Positions 34,431 to 43,350 of a stretch of DNA of 64,000 nucleotides are shown here, in pieces. Numbering within the stretch: position 1 is the first letter of the stretch; each line of letters begins with the position of its first letter. Both the position numbers and the translations under genes were made by a program. Below the pieces are notes generated by a model, which was given only the letters and a program-made list of their open reading frames with translations, had not been told where the DNA came from and ran no database searches. This DNA comes from Bacillota bacterium (GTDB lineage: Bacteria > Bacillota > Clostridia > Acetivibrionales > DSM-1351), in the NCBI GenBank assembly GCA_023433945.1, contig JAEYTP010000079.1, positions 29,982 through 93,981 of the forward strand, written 5' to 3'.

Positions 34431-35792
34431 CTAGTTTGATTTGTTCTGTTCAGTAAACTGCTGCAACTTCTTGAAGGCTTCTTCTGGTGACTTACCCGCT
34501 GTGATAGATTGAATTGTGTTGTTAAACTCATTTCCTAAAACTGAGCCTAGCGCTACGTCATAGAATAAGAACAATTCCTTCATACTCTTCTGAAGCTCTG
34601 CAACCTTTTGTGTCAATGGATTGGACTTTGCAGGATCAATCTGAGCATTAGTAACTATAAGGTTTCCTGCCTCTCCAAGCTTAATTTGAATGGTAGGGTC
34701 TGACATTGTCTTTAAGAATCCAACTGCTGCATCCTTGTGCTGTGAATTTGCGCTAATAGCAAAGCTCTGGTCAACTTGACCTAGCATGTTATCAACACTG
34801 CCCTTTCCATTGTCCATTGCTGGGAATGGAGCTATGTCTACTTTACCCTTTAGTGGGCTCTGGTCGTTTGTGAGCTGCTGAATAGCCCAGCTACCCATTA
34901 CTAGCATTCCTGCTTTACCCTGCTTGAAAATTTCCTGTGCTGGGTCATTATCCAAAGCATTAAAGCCTTTTGGGAATGCATTCATCTTAACTAACTCATC
35001 CATTATCTTACCAGCTTCAATATAACTTGGATCTTCCCATGTTCCAGTGCCATCATAAATCTTATTAAACGGATCACTTCCGCCTATACGGTTTGCAATT
35101 AACTCACTCATCATTGCACCAACCCAAGGAGCCTTATTACCAAGTGCAAATGGAGTAATATTATTCTTGTTGAGTGTATCACATACTGCTTTAAGCTCTG
35201 CATATGTAGTAGGTACTTTCAAACCAAGCTTATTGAATATTTCAGTATTATAGTATAGACAAACAACTGTCTGGGTGGTAGGTGCTCCGTAAATCTTACC
35301 ATCAAAAGTCAATGGTGCGAACATACCGCCTACATAACGACCCTTCCATTCAGCATCCTTATCTAAGTCATCACTGATGCTGTATATCTTCCCTGCTTTT
35401 ACAAATGGCTTCAAGAAGCCAGCTGGCCAAGTATTGAAAACGTCTGGTACTTCATTGCCTGCCATCAAAGCGGCTATCTTAGTCTTGTATTGCTCCTGCT
35501 CAGTAAACTCAATAGTAGCTGTAGCATTAAAAGTGTTGGTTTTATTATAGAGATCAACCGCTTCCTTAATTATTACAGAGTTAGGGTCAGTCTCAATACC
35601 CCAAGCAGATATTTTAAGATTTACCTTTTCAGCAGGCTTTGATTCTGAAGCTGGTGCTGGTGTTGTACTTGAAGCAGCAGCTACTGTGCTACTTTCTGAT
35701 GACGCTGCAGTTTCATCTGAAGATCCGCAACCTGACAATCCCATTGTCAGAAGCAGGCTCAAGCAGACTATTAGTGCCATAACCTTTTTCAT
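34431..35792 (-). CDS. Extracellular sugar-binding lipoprotein of an ABC transporter
   Basis: 453 residues. Signal peptide with lipobox LSGC (Cys about 22), a Ser/Ala/Pro-rich spacer, then a family-1 solute-binding fold. Typical stretches are VDLYNKTNTFNATATIEF, GNEVPDVFNTWPAG, GKIYGAPTTQTVVCLYYN, NKLGLKVPTTYAELKAV and KQGKAGMLVMGSWA. AAGGGGG precedes the ATG. A 100-base AT-rich gap upstream could hold a promoter controlled by YesN. The sugar is unknown; oligosaccharides are common for this subfamily. Confidence 0.92.
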   Translation of the reverse strand: MKKVMALIVCLSLLLTMGLSGCGSSDETAASSESSTVAAASSTTPAPASESKPAEKVNLKISAWGIETDPNSVIIKEAVDLYNKTNTFNATATIEFTEQEQYKTKIAALMAGNEVPDVFNTWPAGFLKPFVKAGKIYSISDDLDKDAEWKGRYVGGMFAPLTFDGKIYGAPTTQTVVCLYYNTEIFNKLGLKVPTTYAELKAVCDTLNKNNITPFALGNKAPWVGAMMSELIANRIGGSDPFNKIYDGTGTWEDPSYIEAGKIMDELVKMNAFPKGFNALDNDPAQEIFKQGKAGMLVMGSWAIQQLTNDQSPLKGKVDIAPFPAMDNGKGSVDNMLGQVDQSFAISANSQHKDAAVGFLKTMSDPTIQIKLGEAGNLIVTNAQIDPAKSNPLTQKVAELQKSMKELFLFYDVALGSVLGNEFNNTIQSITAGKSPEEAFKKLQQFTEQNKSN

Positions 35793-35892
35793 AATGATTT
35801 CCCCCTTTTTTATATTTGAAAGTTTATGATTTAATTATATTTTTTTACTTTTATTTACACAGTAGAGAAAATAAACTATATATTTTAAAAAA

Positions 35893-37641
35893 TTAACTTA
35901 TTTTTGTATCAGGAAAAAGCATCTGTATTGTTGTACCTTCTCCAGGTGCACTAAGTATTTTCAGTCCATACTCCTTCCCATAGTACATTTTAATTCGTCT
36001 ATCCACATTTTTGAGCCCTATATGTGTAGCATCTCCCTTTTCTTTCTCGAAGTCCTGCTCTAATATTTGTTCTGCAACAGTAGACTCCATCCCAACTCCG
36101 TCGTCATTCACACATATAACTACTTTGTCGCCAATCTTATTGGCAGTAATAATAATATTACCGTTCCCCTCTTTTCCTTCAATGCCGTGAACAATAGCAT
36201 TTTCAACTATTGGCTGCAGTGTGAGCTTTGGTATTATAAATGATGAAATGTGAGGCTCAATATTTATCTCTGTATTTATTTTTTCACCATATCTTAATCT
36301 CTGAATCATAAGGTAATTATTTATATTCTTAATTTCTTCATCAATCGATACCAAGTCATCCCCACTTATGCTGGCTCTCATCAGGTCTCCAAGTGCCTTT
36401 ACCATTTTACCTACCTCTGGAACCCCCTTGATTCTTGCAAGCCAATTAATTGATTCCAGTGTGTTATATAGGAAGTGAGGATTAATCTGCATTCTGAGGA
36501 ACTTGAGTTCTGTCTTCTGCTTGAGTAACTGCTCCTTATATACCTCATCTATTAACTGCTGAACTCTGTTAACCATCTTGTTGAACTGCTTGCTCAGTAT
36601 TCCTATTTCGTCCTTGGATTCATAGTTGCTTGATACCGCAAAGTCCCCGTCTCCAACCTTAACCATCATTTTTGATAAATCTCTCACAGGTCTTGAAATA
36701 GTGTTTGATAATAGAATAGAGAAAATAAGAGAAAGTAAGCAGCAGGAAGCACATATAACTATGATCCACCCTCTGAGAATAATAATATCTTTTTCATACT
36801 CAACGGCTTGGATAAAGCTTGCCAGCCTCCAAGTAGTTCCATCAATGTCTTTTGAAATGGTATAATACCTTTTGTCGTTGGCACTTATTGTATTGAAGGT
36901 TTCCTTAAGTGCTAAATTATTCAGTAAAGCTGTAGAAAATTCATTTTGTTTTCCTATTTGTGTCTTATCCTGATAAGATAGAATTGCCCCCTGATTGTTT
37001 ACAATCATATACTCCGAGTTTTCTATTTGGTCAGCATTGTTTATTATCCTATATATACTACTCTCCCTTAGATAAATTATTACAAATCCTAGGCTTTCCA
37101 TGTTGCTGGTACTATTAATAGTTCTCCCCATCATGACTGTTTTGTTTTGTGGATTGGTATCAAACCAGTGAACACTCCCATATCCATATTGTAAAATCAA
37201 CCTTTCCTCATCCGTTACATCCATTGTTACCGAGCCTGGATTGACATACACCGCGATACCAGAATTGGCTAGAACCTGAATAGCTGCTATGTCAAAGTTT
37301 GAGTTTATAAGACTTTTGAGCTGGTACTCTATCATTTTCTGAGTACTTATCTTGTCATACTCATTGTCTAGCTCACCGTTCGCCTTATTTAATGCATTCT
37401 GAATTACAGAATTTGATATAACTTGAAACGAGATTTGCTCAATGGACCTTAACTTGTTTTCAATATTATTAGCTGTATCATACAAGATATTTTTAGAATA
37501 TTGTTGAGTCTTATTTTTCACTAATTCACTGGACCGCATAAACGTAAATATCCCTATGAGTACCACAGGAACAATGATTAATAATAAGAATGAAAGGAAC
37601 AGTTTTCTCTGTACAGGTAAGTCTTTAAATCTTGCTCTCAT
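35893..37641 (-). CDS. YesM-type sensor histidine kinase
   Basis: 582 residues. Membrane helices at about 14-34 and 290-312 flank a large extracellular sensor. HAMP (about 310-365) is followed by His_kinase (LRMQINPHFLYNTLESINWLA, His as phosphoacceptor) and HATPase_c (PIVENAIVHGIEG, VNDDGVGM, HIGLKNVDRRIKMYYG). This is the LytS/YesM class that senses sugars or transport status. It is separated by one base from its response regulator, and the ABC transporter lies downstream. Confidence 0.93.
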   Translation of the reverse strand: MRARFKDLPVQRKLFLSFLLLIIVPVVLIGIFTFMRSSELVKNKTQQYSKNILYDTANNIENKLRSIEQISFQVISNSVIQNALNKANGELDNEYDKISTQKMIEYQLKSLINSNFDIAAIQVLANSGIAVYVNPGSVTMDVTDEERLILQYGYGSVHWFDTNPQNKTVMMGRTINSTSNMESLGFVIIYLRESSIYRIINNADQIENSEYMIVNNQGAILSYQDKTQIGKQNEFSTALLNNLALKETFNTISANDKRYYTISKDIDGTTWRLASFIQAVEYEKDIIILRGWIIVICASCCLLSLIFSILLSNTISRPVRDLSKMMVKVGDGDFAVSSNYESKDEIGILSKQFNKMVNRVQQLIDEVYKEQLLKQKTELKFLRMQINPHFLYNTLESINWLARIKGVPEVGKMVKALGDLMRASISGDDLVSIDEEIKNINNYLMIQRLRYGEKINTEINIEPHISSFIIPKLTLQPIVENAIVHGIEGKEGNGNIIITANKIGDKVVICVNDDGVGMESTVAEQILEQDFEKEKGDATHIGLKNVDRRIKMYYGKEYGLKILSAPGEGTTIQMLFPDTKIS

Positions 37642-37642
37642 A

Positions 37643-39193
37643 TTATATACCTGCTCTTTTCGGGTATATTTTTTCTCTATACTCGGAGGGAGTTACCCCA
37701 ATATTTTTTTTAAATAATTGACTAAAGTAACCCGAATCTTCTATTCCAACCAGTCGTGATACCTCATATGTCTTATATCCGGAATCTGCAAGTAATTCAC
37801 ACGCCTTGTCCAACCGCTTTTTTGTAAGAATATCCAAAAAAGTGTTCCCCGTCTCTCTTTTTATTAACCTGCTAATATAGATATGATTCATGTGTACATG
37901 TTCAGCTAAAGATATAAGTGAAATGTCGTTCATATAGTTTTGGGATATGTATTCTATTACCTCTTTAATAATTTTATTCCTGGTGGCAGGCATTCTCGAT
38001 GTATGTTGTTCCATATAATTTAGTAAAGCACCGACAACACATTCCTCCAGTTCCACTATATCAGAACAATTTGCAAGAATGTCATATAACGCTATGTCAT
38101 CTATTTCTTCGTCTGCCATACGAGCACATGACGTAAGAAGGTTAAAACATATGATTTTTATTACCTGCTCATTCTCTTTTTTCTCCTTGGCAAGACGAAA
38201 GAGAAACTCTCTAGTCATAAGCTCAGTTTCTAAATAATCACCTTTTTTGAAACTTTGTAGTATGTCATCTAGGTCTATGAGTTTCTCTTGAGATTTGCAA
38301 TCAATGCTTTCTCTGAGATCCTCTATATGTATAATAGCTCCCTTCCCCAATGAAAACTTTAGCTTTAGACAATTATGAGCCTGATTGAATAGCATGTTCA
38401 TATTGTCAGCTCGGTGGCTTGTCTGACTTATTCCAATGCTGACGTAAGACTCCAGGTGGCCAAAAATTTCATCTCTTAGCTGAATTGCCAAAGACAGAAT
38501 ACGCTCCTTATAATCACATGTCTTATCCCGAAACTCAACTATAATACACAAGGTTTTAAAGTCGGCTTGCAGTAAATTGCAATCAATTCCCAACCCCATA
38601 ATGGCTCTGTTAATTTCCTCTTCAATGTTCAATGTATCATTATTGGAGGAACTTTTGCTGATATCATACTCTAAAAGCATTATGGCGTAATTATCCAATA
38701 TACAATTATATTCTTTACACTTTTTTATTATAAAATCAGAGTCAGTAACCCTTCCATACATAAGTTCCCTGAGAAACTTAACCTTCTGAGCCTGTTTCAA
38801 GCTACTTCTTTCATTTAACTCTGTCAGCACAGTATCTCTAGCACTAATGACAGCTTCAATAATTTCCTCTGGATCTGACGGCTTCAAAACATATCCTATA
38901 GCGCCAAGACATAATGCTGTACGGGCATAGTTGAAGTCTTGGTATCCTGAGAGTAATATTGCTTTAATATCGGGTATTTGTTCTTTTAGGGCTTTAATTA
39001 GCTGCAAGCCGTCCATTCCCGGCATCCTAATATCGGTAAACAAAATCTGCGGAGATACTTCTTTAGCTAATTCCAAGGCATTTTCCCCACTAGAAGCAAC
39101 GCCAACCACCTCTATATCGTAGTCCTCCCATGGTATAGACATTAAACCACGCCGTATAATAAGTTCATCATCCACTATAAGCATGCGAATCAT
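37643..39193 (-). CDS. YesN-type response regulator with AraC DNA-binding domain
   Basis: 516 residues. Receiver domain 1-120 with Asp8/9 and phospho-Asp54 (FTDIRMPGMDG) and Lys in YVLKPSDP. A central region of about 270 residues of unknown role follows. The AraC-type double helix-turn-helix is C-terminal (DISLISLAEHVHMNHIYISRLIKRETG and YKTYEVSRLVGIEDSGYFSQLFKKNIGVTPSEYR). AGGAG precedes the ATG. It is first in the operon with YesM and probably activates the sugar transporter genes. Confidence 0.94.
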   Translation of the reverse strand: MIRMLIVDDELIIRRGLMSIPWEDYDIEVVGVASSGENALELAKEVSPQILFTDIRMPGMDGLQLIKALKEQIPDIKAILLSGYQDFNYARTALCLGAIGYVLKPSDPEEIIEAVISARDTVLTELNERSSLKQAQKVKFLRELMYGRVTDSDFIIKKCKEYNCILDNYAIMLLEYDISKSSSNNDTLNIEEEINRAIMGLGIDCNLLQADFKTLCIIVEFRDKTCDYKERILSLAIQLRDEIFGHLESYVSIGISQTSHRADNMNMLFNQAHNCLKLKFSLGKGAIIHIEDLRESIDCKSQEKLIDLDDILQSFKKGDYLETELMTREFLFRLAKEKKENEQVIKIICFNLLTSCARMADEEIDDIALYDILANCSDIVELEECVVGALLNYMEQHTSRMPATRNKIIKEVIEYISQNYMNDISLISLAEHVHMNHIYISRLIKRETGNTFLDILTKKRLDKACELLADSGYKTYEVSRLVGIEDSGYFSQLFKKNIGVTPSEYREKIYPKRAGI

Positions 39194-39239
39194 TTAACTT
39201 TTTCTCCTATTAACGTATTATATTTCTATTTTACTATTG

Positions 39240-39851
39240 CTATAATCGTTTTTCAACTTTCTCCCAATTTACAAGCTTCCATAAGTTTTCTAGGTACTCC
39301 GCTCTTCGATTCTGATACTTGAGATAATAGGCATGCTCCCATACATCAAACGCTAATATTGGTTTATTGCCCCAAGGAAGTGGTGTGTCTTGATTTGCTG
39401 TATTTACTATCATCAGCTGATTATAGGGATTTATAACTAAAAATGTCCATCCTGAGCCAAAAACATCTTTAGCATTTTTAGTGAATTTATCCTTGAAAGC
39501 TTCAAAGGAACCAAAGCTTCTTTCAATTGCATTGAGTAGCATTCCTTGAGGCTTTTCAATCCCTCCTGCAGGTCCAATGGTATCAAAATATAGATTATGA
39601 TTATAAACTCCTCCACCATTATTAATGACAGCTGTACGAATATTATCCGGAATTACATTCGGCCTTCTCAACAGTATTTCTAAAGGGATATTATGATAAG
39701 ATGTGTATGGTTCAAGTGCTTTATTCAGATTATCCACGTAAGCTTTAAAGTGCTTGTCGTGATGAATTCTCATAGTTTCTTCATCGATATAAGGCTCATT
39801 TGCATTGTATGGGTAAGGCAAGGGTGGTAGCTCATACTTATAAATCATCAT
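39240..39851 (-). CDS. sodA: Superoxide dismutase, manganese-type signature
   Basis: 203 residues of the Fe/Mn family. Metal ligands by alignment are His30 (RIHHDKHF), His85 (NNGGGVYNHNLYF), Asp169 and His173 (FDVWEHAYYLKY). Gly at the fifth position of NNGGG and Gln in TANQDTPL follow the Mn-type pattern (Fe enzymes have Gln and Ala/Gly there), so Mn is favoured. The usual second His of HHDKHH is Phe35. There is no signal peptide. A hairpin and T-run overlap the ribosome binding site, suggesting leader control. Confidence 0.93.
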   Translation of the reverse strand: MMIYKYELPPLPYPYNANEPYIDEETMRIHHDKHFKAYVDNLNKALEPYTSYHNIPLEILLRRPNVIPDNIRTAVINNGGGVYNHNLYFDTIGPAGGIEKPQGMLLNAIERSFGSFEAFKDKFTKNAKDVFGSGWTFLVINPYNQLMIVNTANQDTPLPWGNKPILAFDVWEHAYYLKYQNRRAEYLENLWKLVNWEKVEKRL

Positions 39852-39901
39852 AAAAAAACAGCCTCCTTAATATAGTTATTACAGTATATTAATCGGGCTG
39901 T
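39852..39901 (-). promoter_or_regulatory. Hairpin plus T-run enclosing the sod ribosome binding site
   Basis: On the minus strand ACAGCC-CGA-TTAATATA and TATATTAA-GGA-GGCTGT form a 6-bp and an 8-bp stem with a 3x3 internal loop and a 10-base loop. Seven T's follow, directly before the ATG. The 3' arm contains the AAGGAGG binding site, so folding would hide it and could also terminate transcription. Confidence 0.7.
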
Positions 39902-39903
39902 AT

Positions 39904-39998
39904 ATTTGACATTCAATTTGACATTCAATTTGGTATTCTACTTGACCTAATATTGCTATTCAAGTTGTCATTCGATTCTCTTCTCAAATTGCAATTAT
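39904..39998. repeat. Degenerate 12-bp tandem repeat
   Basis: ATTTGACATTCA at 39904 and 39916 is followed by ATTTGGTATTCT (39928) and further decayed copies to about 39998, mostly at 12-bp steps. It lies in the sod leader, beyond the hairpin, and behind the DUF362 gene. Confidence 0.7.
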
Positions 39999-40034
39999 TC
40001 TAGGTATTAATTTTATAACTTATTATAATAATAA

Positions 40035-41114
40035 CTATTTTATTTCTCTAATTGTATATTGCTGAGTTCCCAAACCTCTTTTTTCTAGTTCATTTAGCTG
40101 TATGAAAGGATTTTTCCCATGTAGTCTTTGGAAAAGATGCCCCTCATCACCTAGCTCGTAACCTTGGGGAATACCATCAGAGATAAGATTTTCTACCTTG
40201 ATTGCATCGATACAAGCTCTCTCTATGGACACAATATCAGTCGAAGCCATTATTCCAATATCGGGTACAAGTGAAGGTGTAGTAAGTCCCCAGCAGTCGC
40301 ATAGTGCAGTAATATTTGTAAGAAAATTAATATAGAAAACGTGACCTAGCTCAAAAGATTTTAAAACCTCTTCTGTGCATATCGCCATCCCGGTCTGGAA
40401 ATCTTCATATTTATCTGATGTTTTAGTAATTGCACCAGTTGGACATACCTTTACGCAGTGGTGACAGTAAGTACAGTGATGGAAAAAAACCTGGTACTTA
40501 CCCTCATCATCAAACTTATTTGCATTATGGTTGCAGCTGCTAATACACATGCCGCACTGAGTACAATAAGATTCCTCCCAAGCTATTCCACCCTCAAGCC
40601 CATGCAGTTGTCTCCTTGTTCTATCAGTTACACATCCCATGGCGATATTTTTACAAGCACCACCATAACCGCAGGCACCATGGCCTTTGACGTGTGACAG
40701 GTCTATCATAACATCCGCATCTTTGATATTACCGCCTATATCAACATTTTTAAAGGTTTTGTAGTCAACATTATGTTCATATATGTACTTACCCATAGTT
40801 CCACATACAGGTATAATAGGCACCCCTAGAAATTCCTCTGTATATCCCCTATTTCTAGCCCCATCTACTTCCTGATCTGTAATATATACCTTTGCACCAT
40901 ACTCCTTGAGTTTATCTACAAGTATTTTTACAAATAAAGGATGAATTGTAGTATAGCCTATTCCTCTCCCCACATGCATTTTAATGGCGACCCATTTATT
41001 CTTTACTACTCCTTCAAGATTCATTTCATTGATCAATCTTTTAAACTTTGCTGGTAAAGTATCGTCAGCCTCATATCTGTCAAACTTAACTGAAGAAAAT
41101 AGAACTTCGCTCAT
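40035..41114 (-). CDS. DUF362 domain 4Fe-4S protein
   Basis: 359 residues. The N-terminal DUF362 domain (about 1-180; KMHVGRGIGYTTIHP, VYITDQEVDGARNRGY, DLSHVKGHGACGYGGACKNIAMGC) is followed by a two-cluster ferredoxin insert (ESYCTQCGMCISSCNH and HHCTYCHHCVKVCPTGA, both C-x2-C-x2-C-x3-C). The protein is cytoplasmic and probably carries electrons for an unknown reduction. The start lies next to an AGGAGG. Its neighbours (sod, Mrr-like protein) give no clear function. Confidence 0.88.
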   Translation of the reverse strand: MSEVLFSSVKFDRYEADDTLPAKFKRLINEMNLEGVVKNKWVAIKMHVGRGIGYTTIHPLFVKILVDKLKEYGAKVYITDQEVDGARNRGYTEEFLGVPIIPVCGTMGKYIYEHNVDYKTFKNVDIGGNIKDADVMIDLSHVKGHGACGYGGACKNIAMGCVTDRTRRQLHGLEGGIAWEESYCTQCGMCISSCNHNANKFDDEGKYQVFFHHCTYCHHCVKVCPTGAITKTSDKYEDFQTGMAICTEEVLKSFELGHVFYINFLTNITALCDCWGLTTPSLVPDIGIMASTDIVSIERACIDAIKVENLISDGIPQGYELGDEGHLFQRLHGKNPFIQLNELEKRGLGTQQYTIREIK

Positions 41115-41355
41115 ATTGCACCTCCTGTGATTTTAAATGTAATACTCTACATAAGTATATTTATTTTTTGATTATATACTATTCTACCAATCTTTCCAAT
41201 AATTACACCATATAAATATTCTTTTTTTGCGAAGAATATTTATGATTTATACCAAACAATATATTTAATTCATACCATAAATATTTTCTTAAGCTTCAAG
41301 AAATAAATGGTACATGATTGAATATATATTAAATTCTAAAAAGGAAGGAAAACCC

Positions 41356-41859
41356 ATGCCAATTCAACTATATGCCTTGGTAACAACGCTATGTATTTTA
41401 ATAATATTTGTATATATTCTCACTGTTCTATTTGCATTAATATTTCACAGAATTAGAATCATTAGACTTTTTAATGATATATCCTGTAAGCATGACCTTC
41501 TTTATTTGAGACAACAGGATTTTTACGACATAATTATGGAAAGTTATAGAAGAACAGGTCATAAAATACGTACAACCGATAAATGTGGCCAACAAAGCGG
41601 TTTTGTACTTGATGATAATAAGTTTGTGGAGGTCTGGAAAACAGGGCTCTCCCAATTAATAGAAGCTGAAGCCGCAATGAGCTTTGCTAAATGTATGCGT
41701 TCAAATAATATTTATAGGGGAGTGCTAATCACACTTGGTGATTTTAAAGGCACCACCCTAAAGTTTTGTAAAACCAATGTCATAGAATGCATAAATGGGG
41801 ATCAGTTGCTTAATCTAATAAAAGAGGCCCAGGGCATCCGTCTAGCTAGCGAAATATAA
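41356..41859 (+). CDS. Membrane-anchored Mrr/restriction-endonuclease-like protein, probably degenerate active site
   Basis: 167 residues from the ATG at 41356 (AAGGAAGG upstream; an ATG at 41314 has none). One membrane helix at about 6-30, then a domain with the layout of Mrr_cat/DUF2034: QDFYDIIMESYRRTGHKI, a strand-turn-strand GFVLDDNKFVEVWKTG, a helix EAEAAMSFAKCM, GVLITLGDFKGTTLKFCKT and NVIECINGDQLLNLI. Active members have D-x(n)-(E/Q)-x-K. Here E-V-W-K keeps Glu but shifts Lys, and the upstream Asp is missing, so nuclease activity is doubtful. Confidence 0.6.
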   Translation: MPIQLYALVTTLCILIIFVYILTVLFALIFHRIRIIRLFNDISCKHDLLYLRQQDFYDIIMESYRRTGHKIRTTDKCGQQSGFVLDDNKFVEVWKTGLSQLIEAEAAMSFAKCMRSNNIYRGVLITLGDFKGTTLKFCKTNVIECINGDQLLNLIKEAQGIRLASEI

Positions 41860-41905
41860 ATAAATGCTTTCTATATCGGCCACTCCATTAACTAAACTAA
41901 ACGGG

Positions 41906-43348
41906 TTATTCAGCTGCAAAATTGCTTTTTGCAAATTCAGCCCAAATATCGGCATACTTTCCTATTGCCCACTCAGCCATAACAATTGTATCTCCCTTAT
42001 TTAAAGGAATATCTAATAACTTTGAATTTACTACCTTGCCATTCTTTATGGGATATACCCTTATATTGTCCTGCGTTACCAGTAAAGAAATATCGTTATT
42101 AGGTGAGCAAAAAGCATCAGTCACCCATGGCATATTTCCCTTAATTTCACTCCATGGTACACTCATCTCATCATAACTAAGCAGCTTCTTTGGCACCATT
42201 ACGTTTATGTCGTAATCCTCATACTCTTTTTCCTTATACTTTTCAGTATAGTATAAGCGTCCCCTTATAAGCCAATGTCCGTTTCTTCTTTCGAGCTTAA
42301 AGGCATCACTTTGAGGATTGCTGTCGATTAGTTTTGCCTGCTCTTTATTAAGTGATGAAATTAATGCCTGACTTGACTGCTTCAAAATATTAGCGGGATT
42401 ATTTATTATAAATTCTGACAATACAGCACCATTTGTTGAAACTAAATTATCCATGTGTAATACCTTAAGCTTAGAATCACTTTCGGTGGATACATAATCG
42501 CTTGCAGCATATAATATTTTTCTTGGTTTAGTTTCAATAACATAATTATTGTCTTGTGGTAAAACTGCATTATAATTTTGATCTGAGTATTGTTTTGCAT
42601 ACATTTTGTACTCATTATCATTAAATTTTAGACTGCCTAATTCCCAAAAACCATTTAATCTTGGGACTATCAACTGTTGAGTATATTCTAAATACTTTAC
42701 TTCTCTGTTCTTTGAGTGCATTAAGATTGTGCGGTAAGTATTATCGGCTGAACGTATACCCAGCATAATGCTTGTACGCAGTAAAGGATCCTCCGTGTAC
42801 TGTGTGCTATCAGTCTTTATGGTGCCTTTTTGTAAACTATCACGCTTTAGCTGCTCATCTATATCGGAGGCTACTTTCTTTAGCTGTAGAAATCCCTTAT
42901 CAACACACACATACAAAGTGCTATTGTCTATTAATAACAGCTCATATGAAAGCTGGTTATCTGAAGTAACGTATACTACATTAATGTTATCCTCTGTAAT
43001 TCCTATGCTGTCAGCGTTAATCCTGAATTTATTATGAACGTATGTGTTAGCAGATGCCCATATTAATTTATAACTAGGATTGATAGAAATATCATTTCCT
43101 ACCGCAGCAATATCCTTATCAAATATTGCAGACATTCCGATTAACGGCTCAAGATTTGATGGTATGGCTGTATTATCAGGTAGTTTTGGGATGTAGCCCT
43201 CTATCTTCCAAGTTCCCTCAACAGCTATATTGATGCCTTCGGGATGGGTAAGCGTCTTTTCTATATCTATCTGAACATTGCCACATCCGGTTTGTAGAAT
43301 GACTAATAGAGTCATAAAAAAAATAAAAAGAAGGTTTTTACTTTTCAT
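41906..43348 (-). CDS. Lipoprotein of unknown function linked to a two-component system
   Basis: 480 residues from the ATG at 43348 (GGGG 8 bases upstream; a GTG at 43354 is too close). Signal peptide with lipobox LQTGC (Cys about 22). The mature part is beta-rich with repeating short segments (EGTWKIEGYIP, NGFWELGSLKF, NGHWLIRGRLYY) that suggest three related W-x-I/L-x-G modules. I do not recognise a family. It lies 2 bases after the histidine kinase, so it may be an extracytoplasmic modulator of that kinase. Confidence 0.75.
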   Translation of the reverse strand: MKSKNLLFIFFMTLLVILQTGCGNVQIDIEKTLTHPEGINIAVEGTWKIEGYIPKLPDNTAIPSNLEPLIGMSAIFDKDIAAVGNDISINPSYKLIWASANTYVHNKFRINADSIGITEDNINVVYVTSDNQLSYELLLIDNSTLYVCVDKGFLQLKKVASDIDEQLKRDSLQKGTIKTDSTQYTEDPLLRTSIMLGIRSADNTYRTILMHSKNREVKYLEYTQQLIVPRLNGFWELGSLKFNDNEYKMYAKQYSDQNYNAVLPQDNNYVIETKPRKILYAASDYVSTESDSKLKVLHMDNLVSTNGAVLSEFIINNPANILKQSSQALISSLNKEQAKLIDSNPQSDAFKLERRNGHWLIRGRLYYTEKYKEKEYEDYDINVMVPKKLLSYDEMSVPWSEIKGNMPWVTDAFCSPNNDISLLVTQDNIRVYPIKNGKVVNSKLLDIPLNKGDTIVMAEWAIGKYADIWAEFAKSNFAAE

Positions 43349-43350
43349 TT

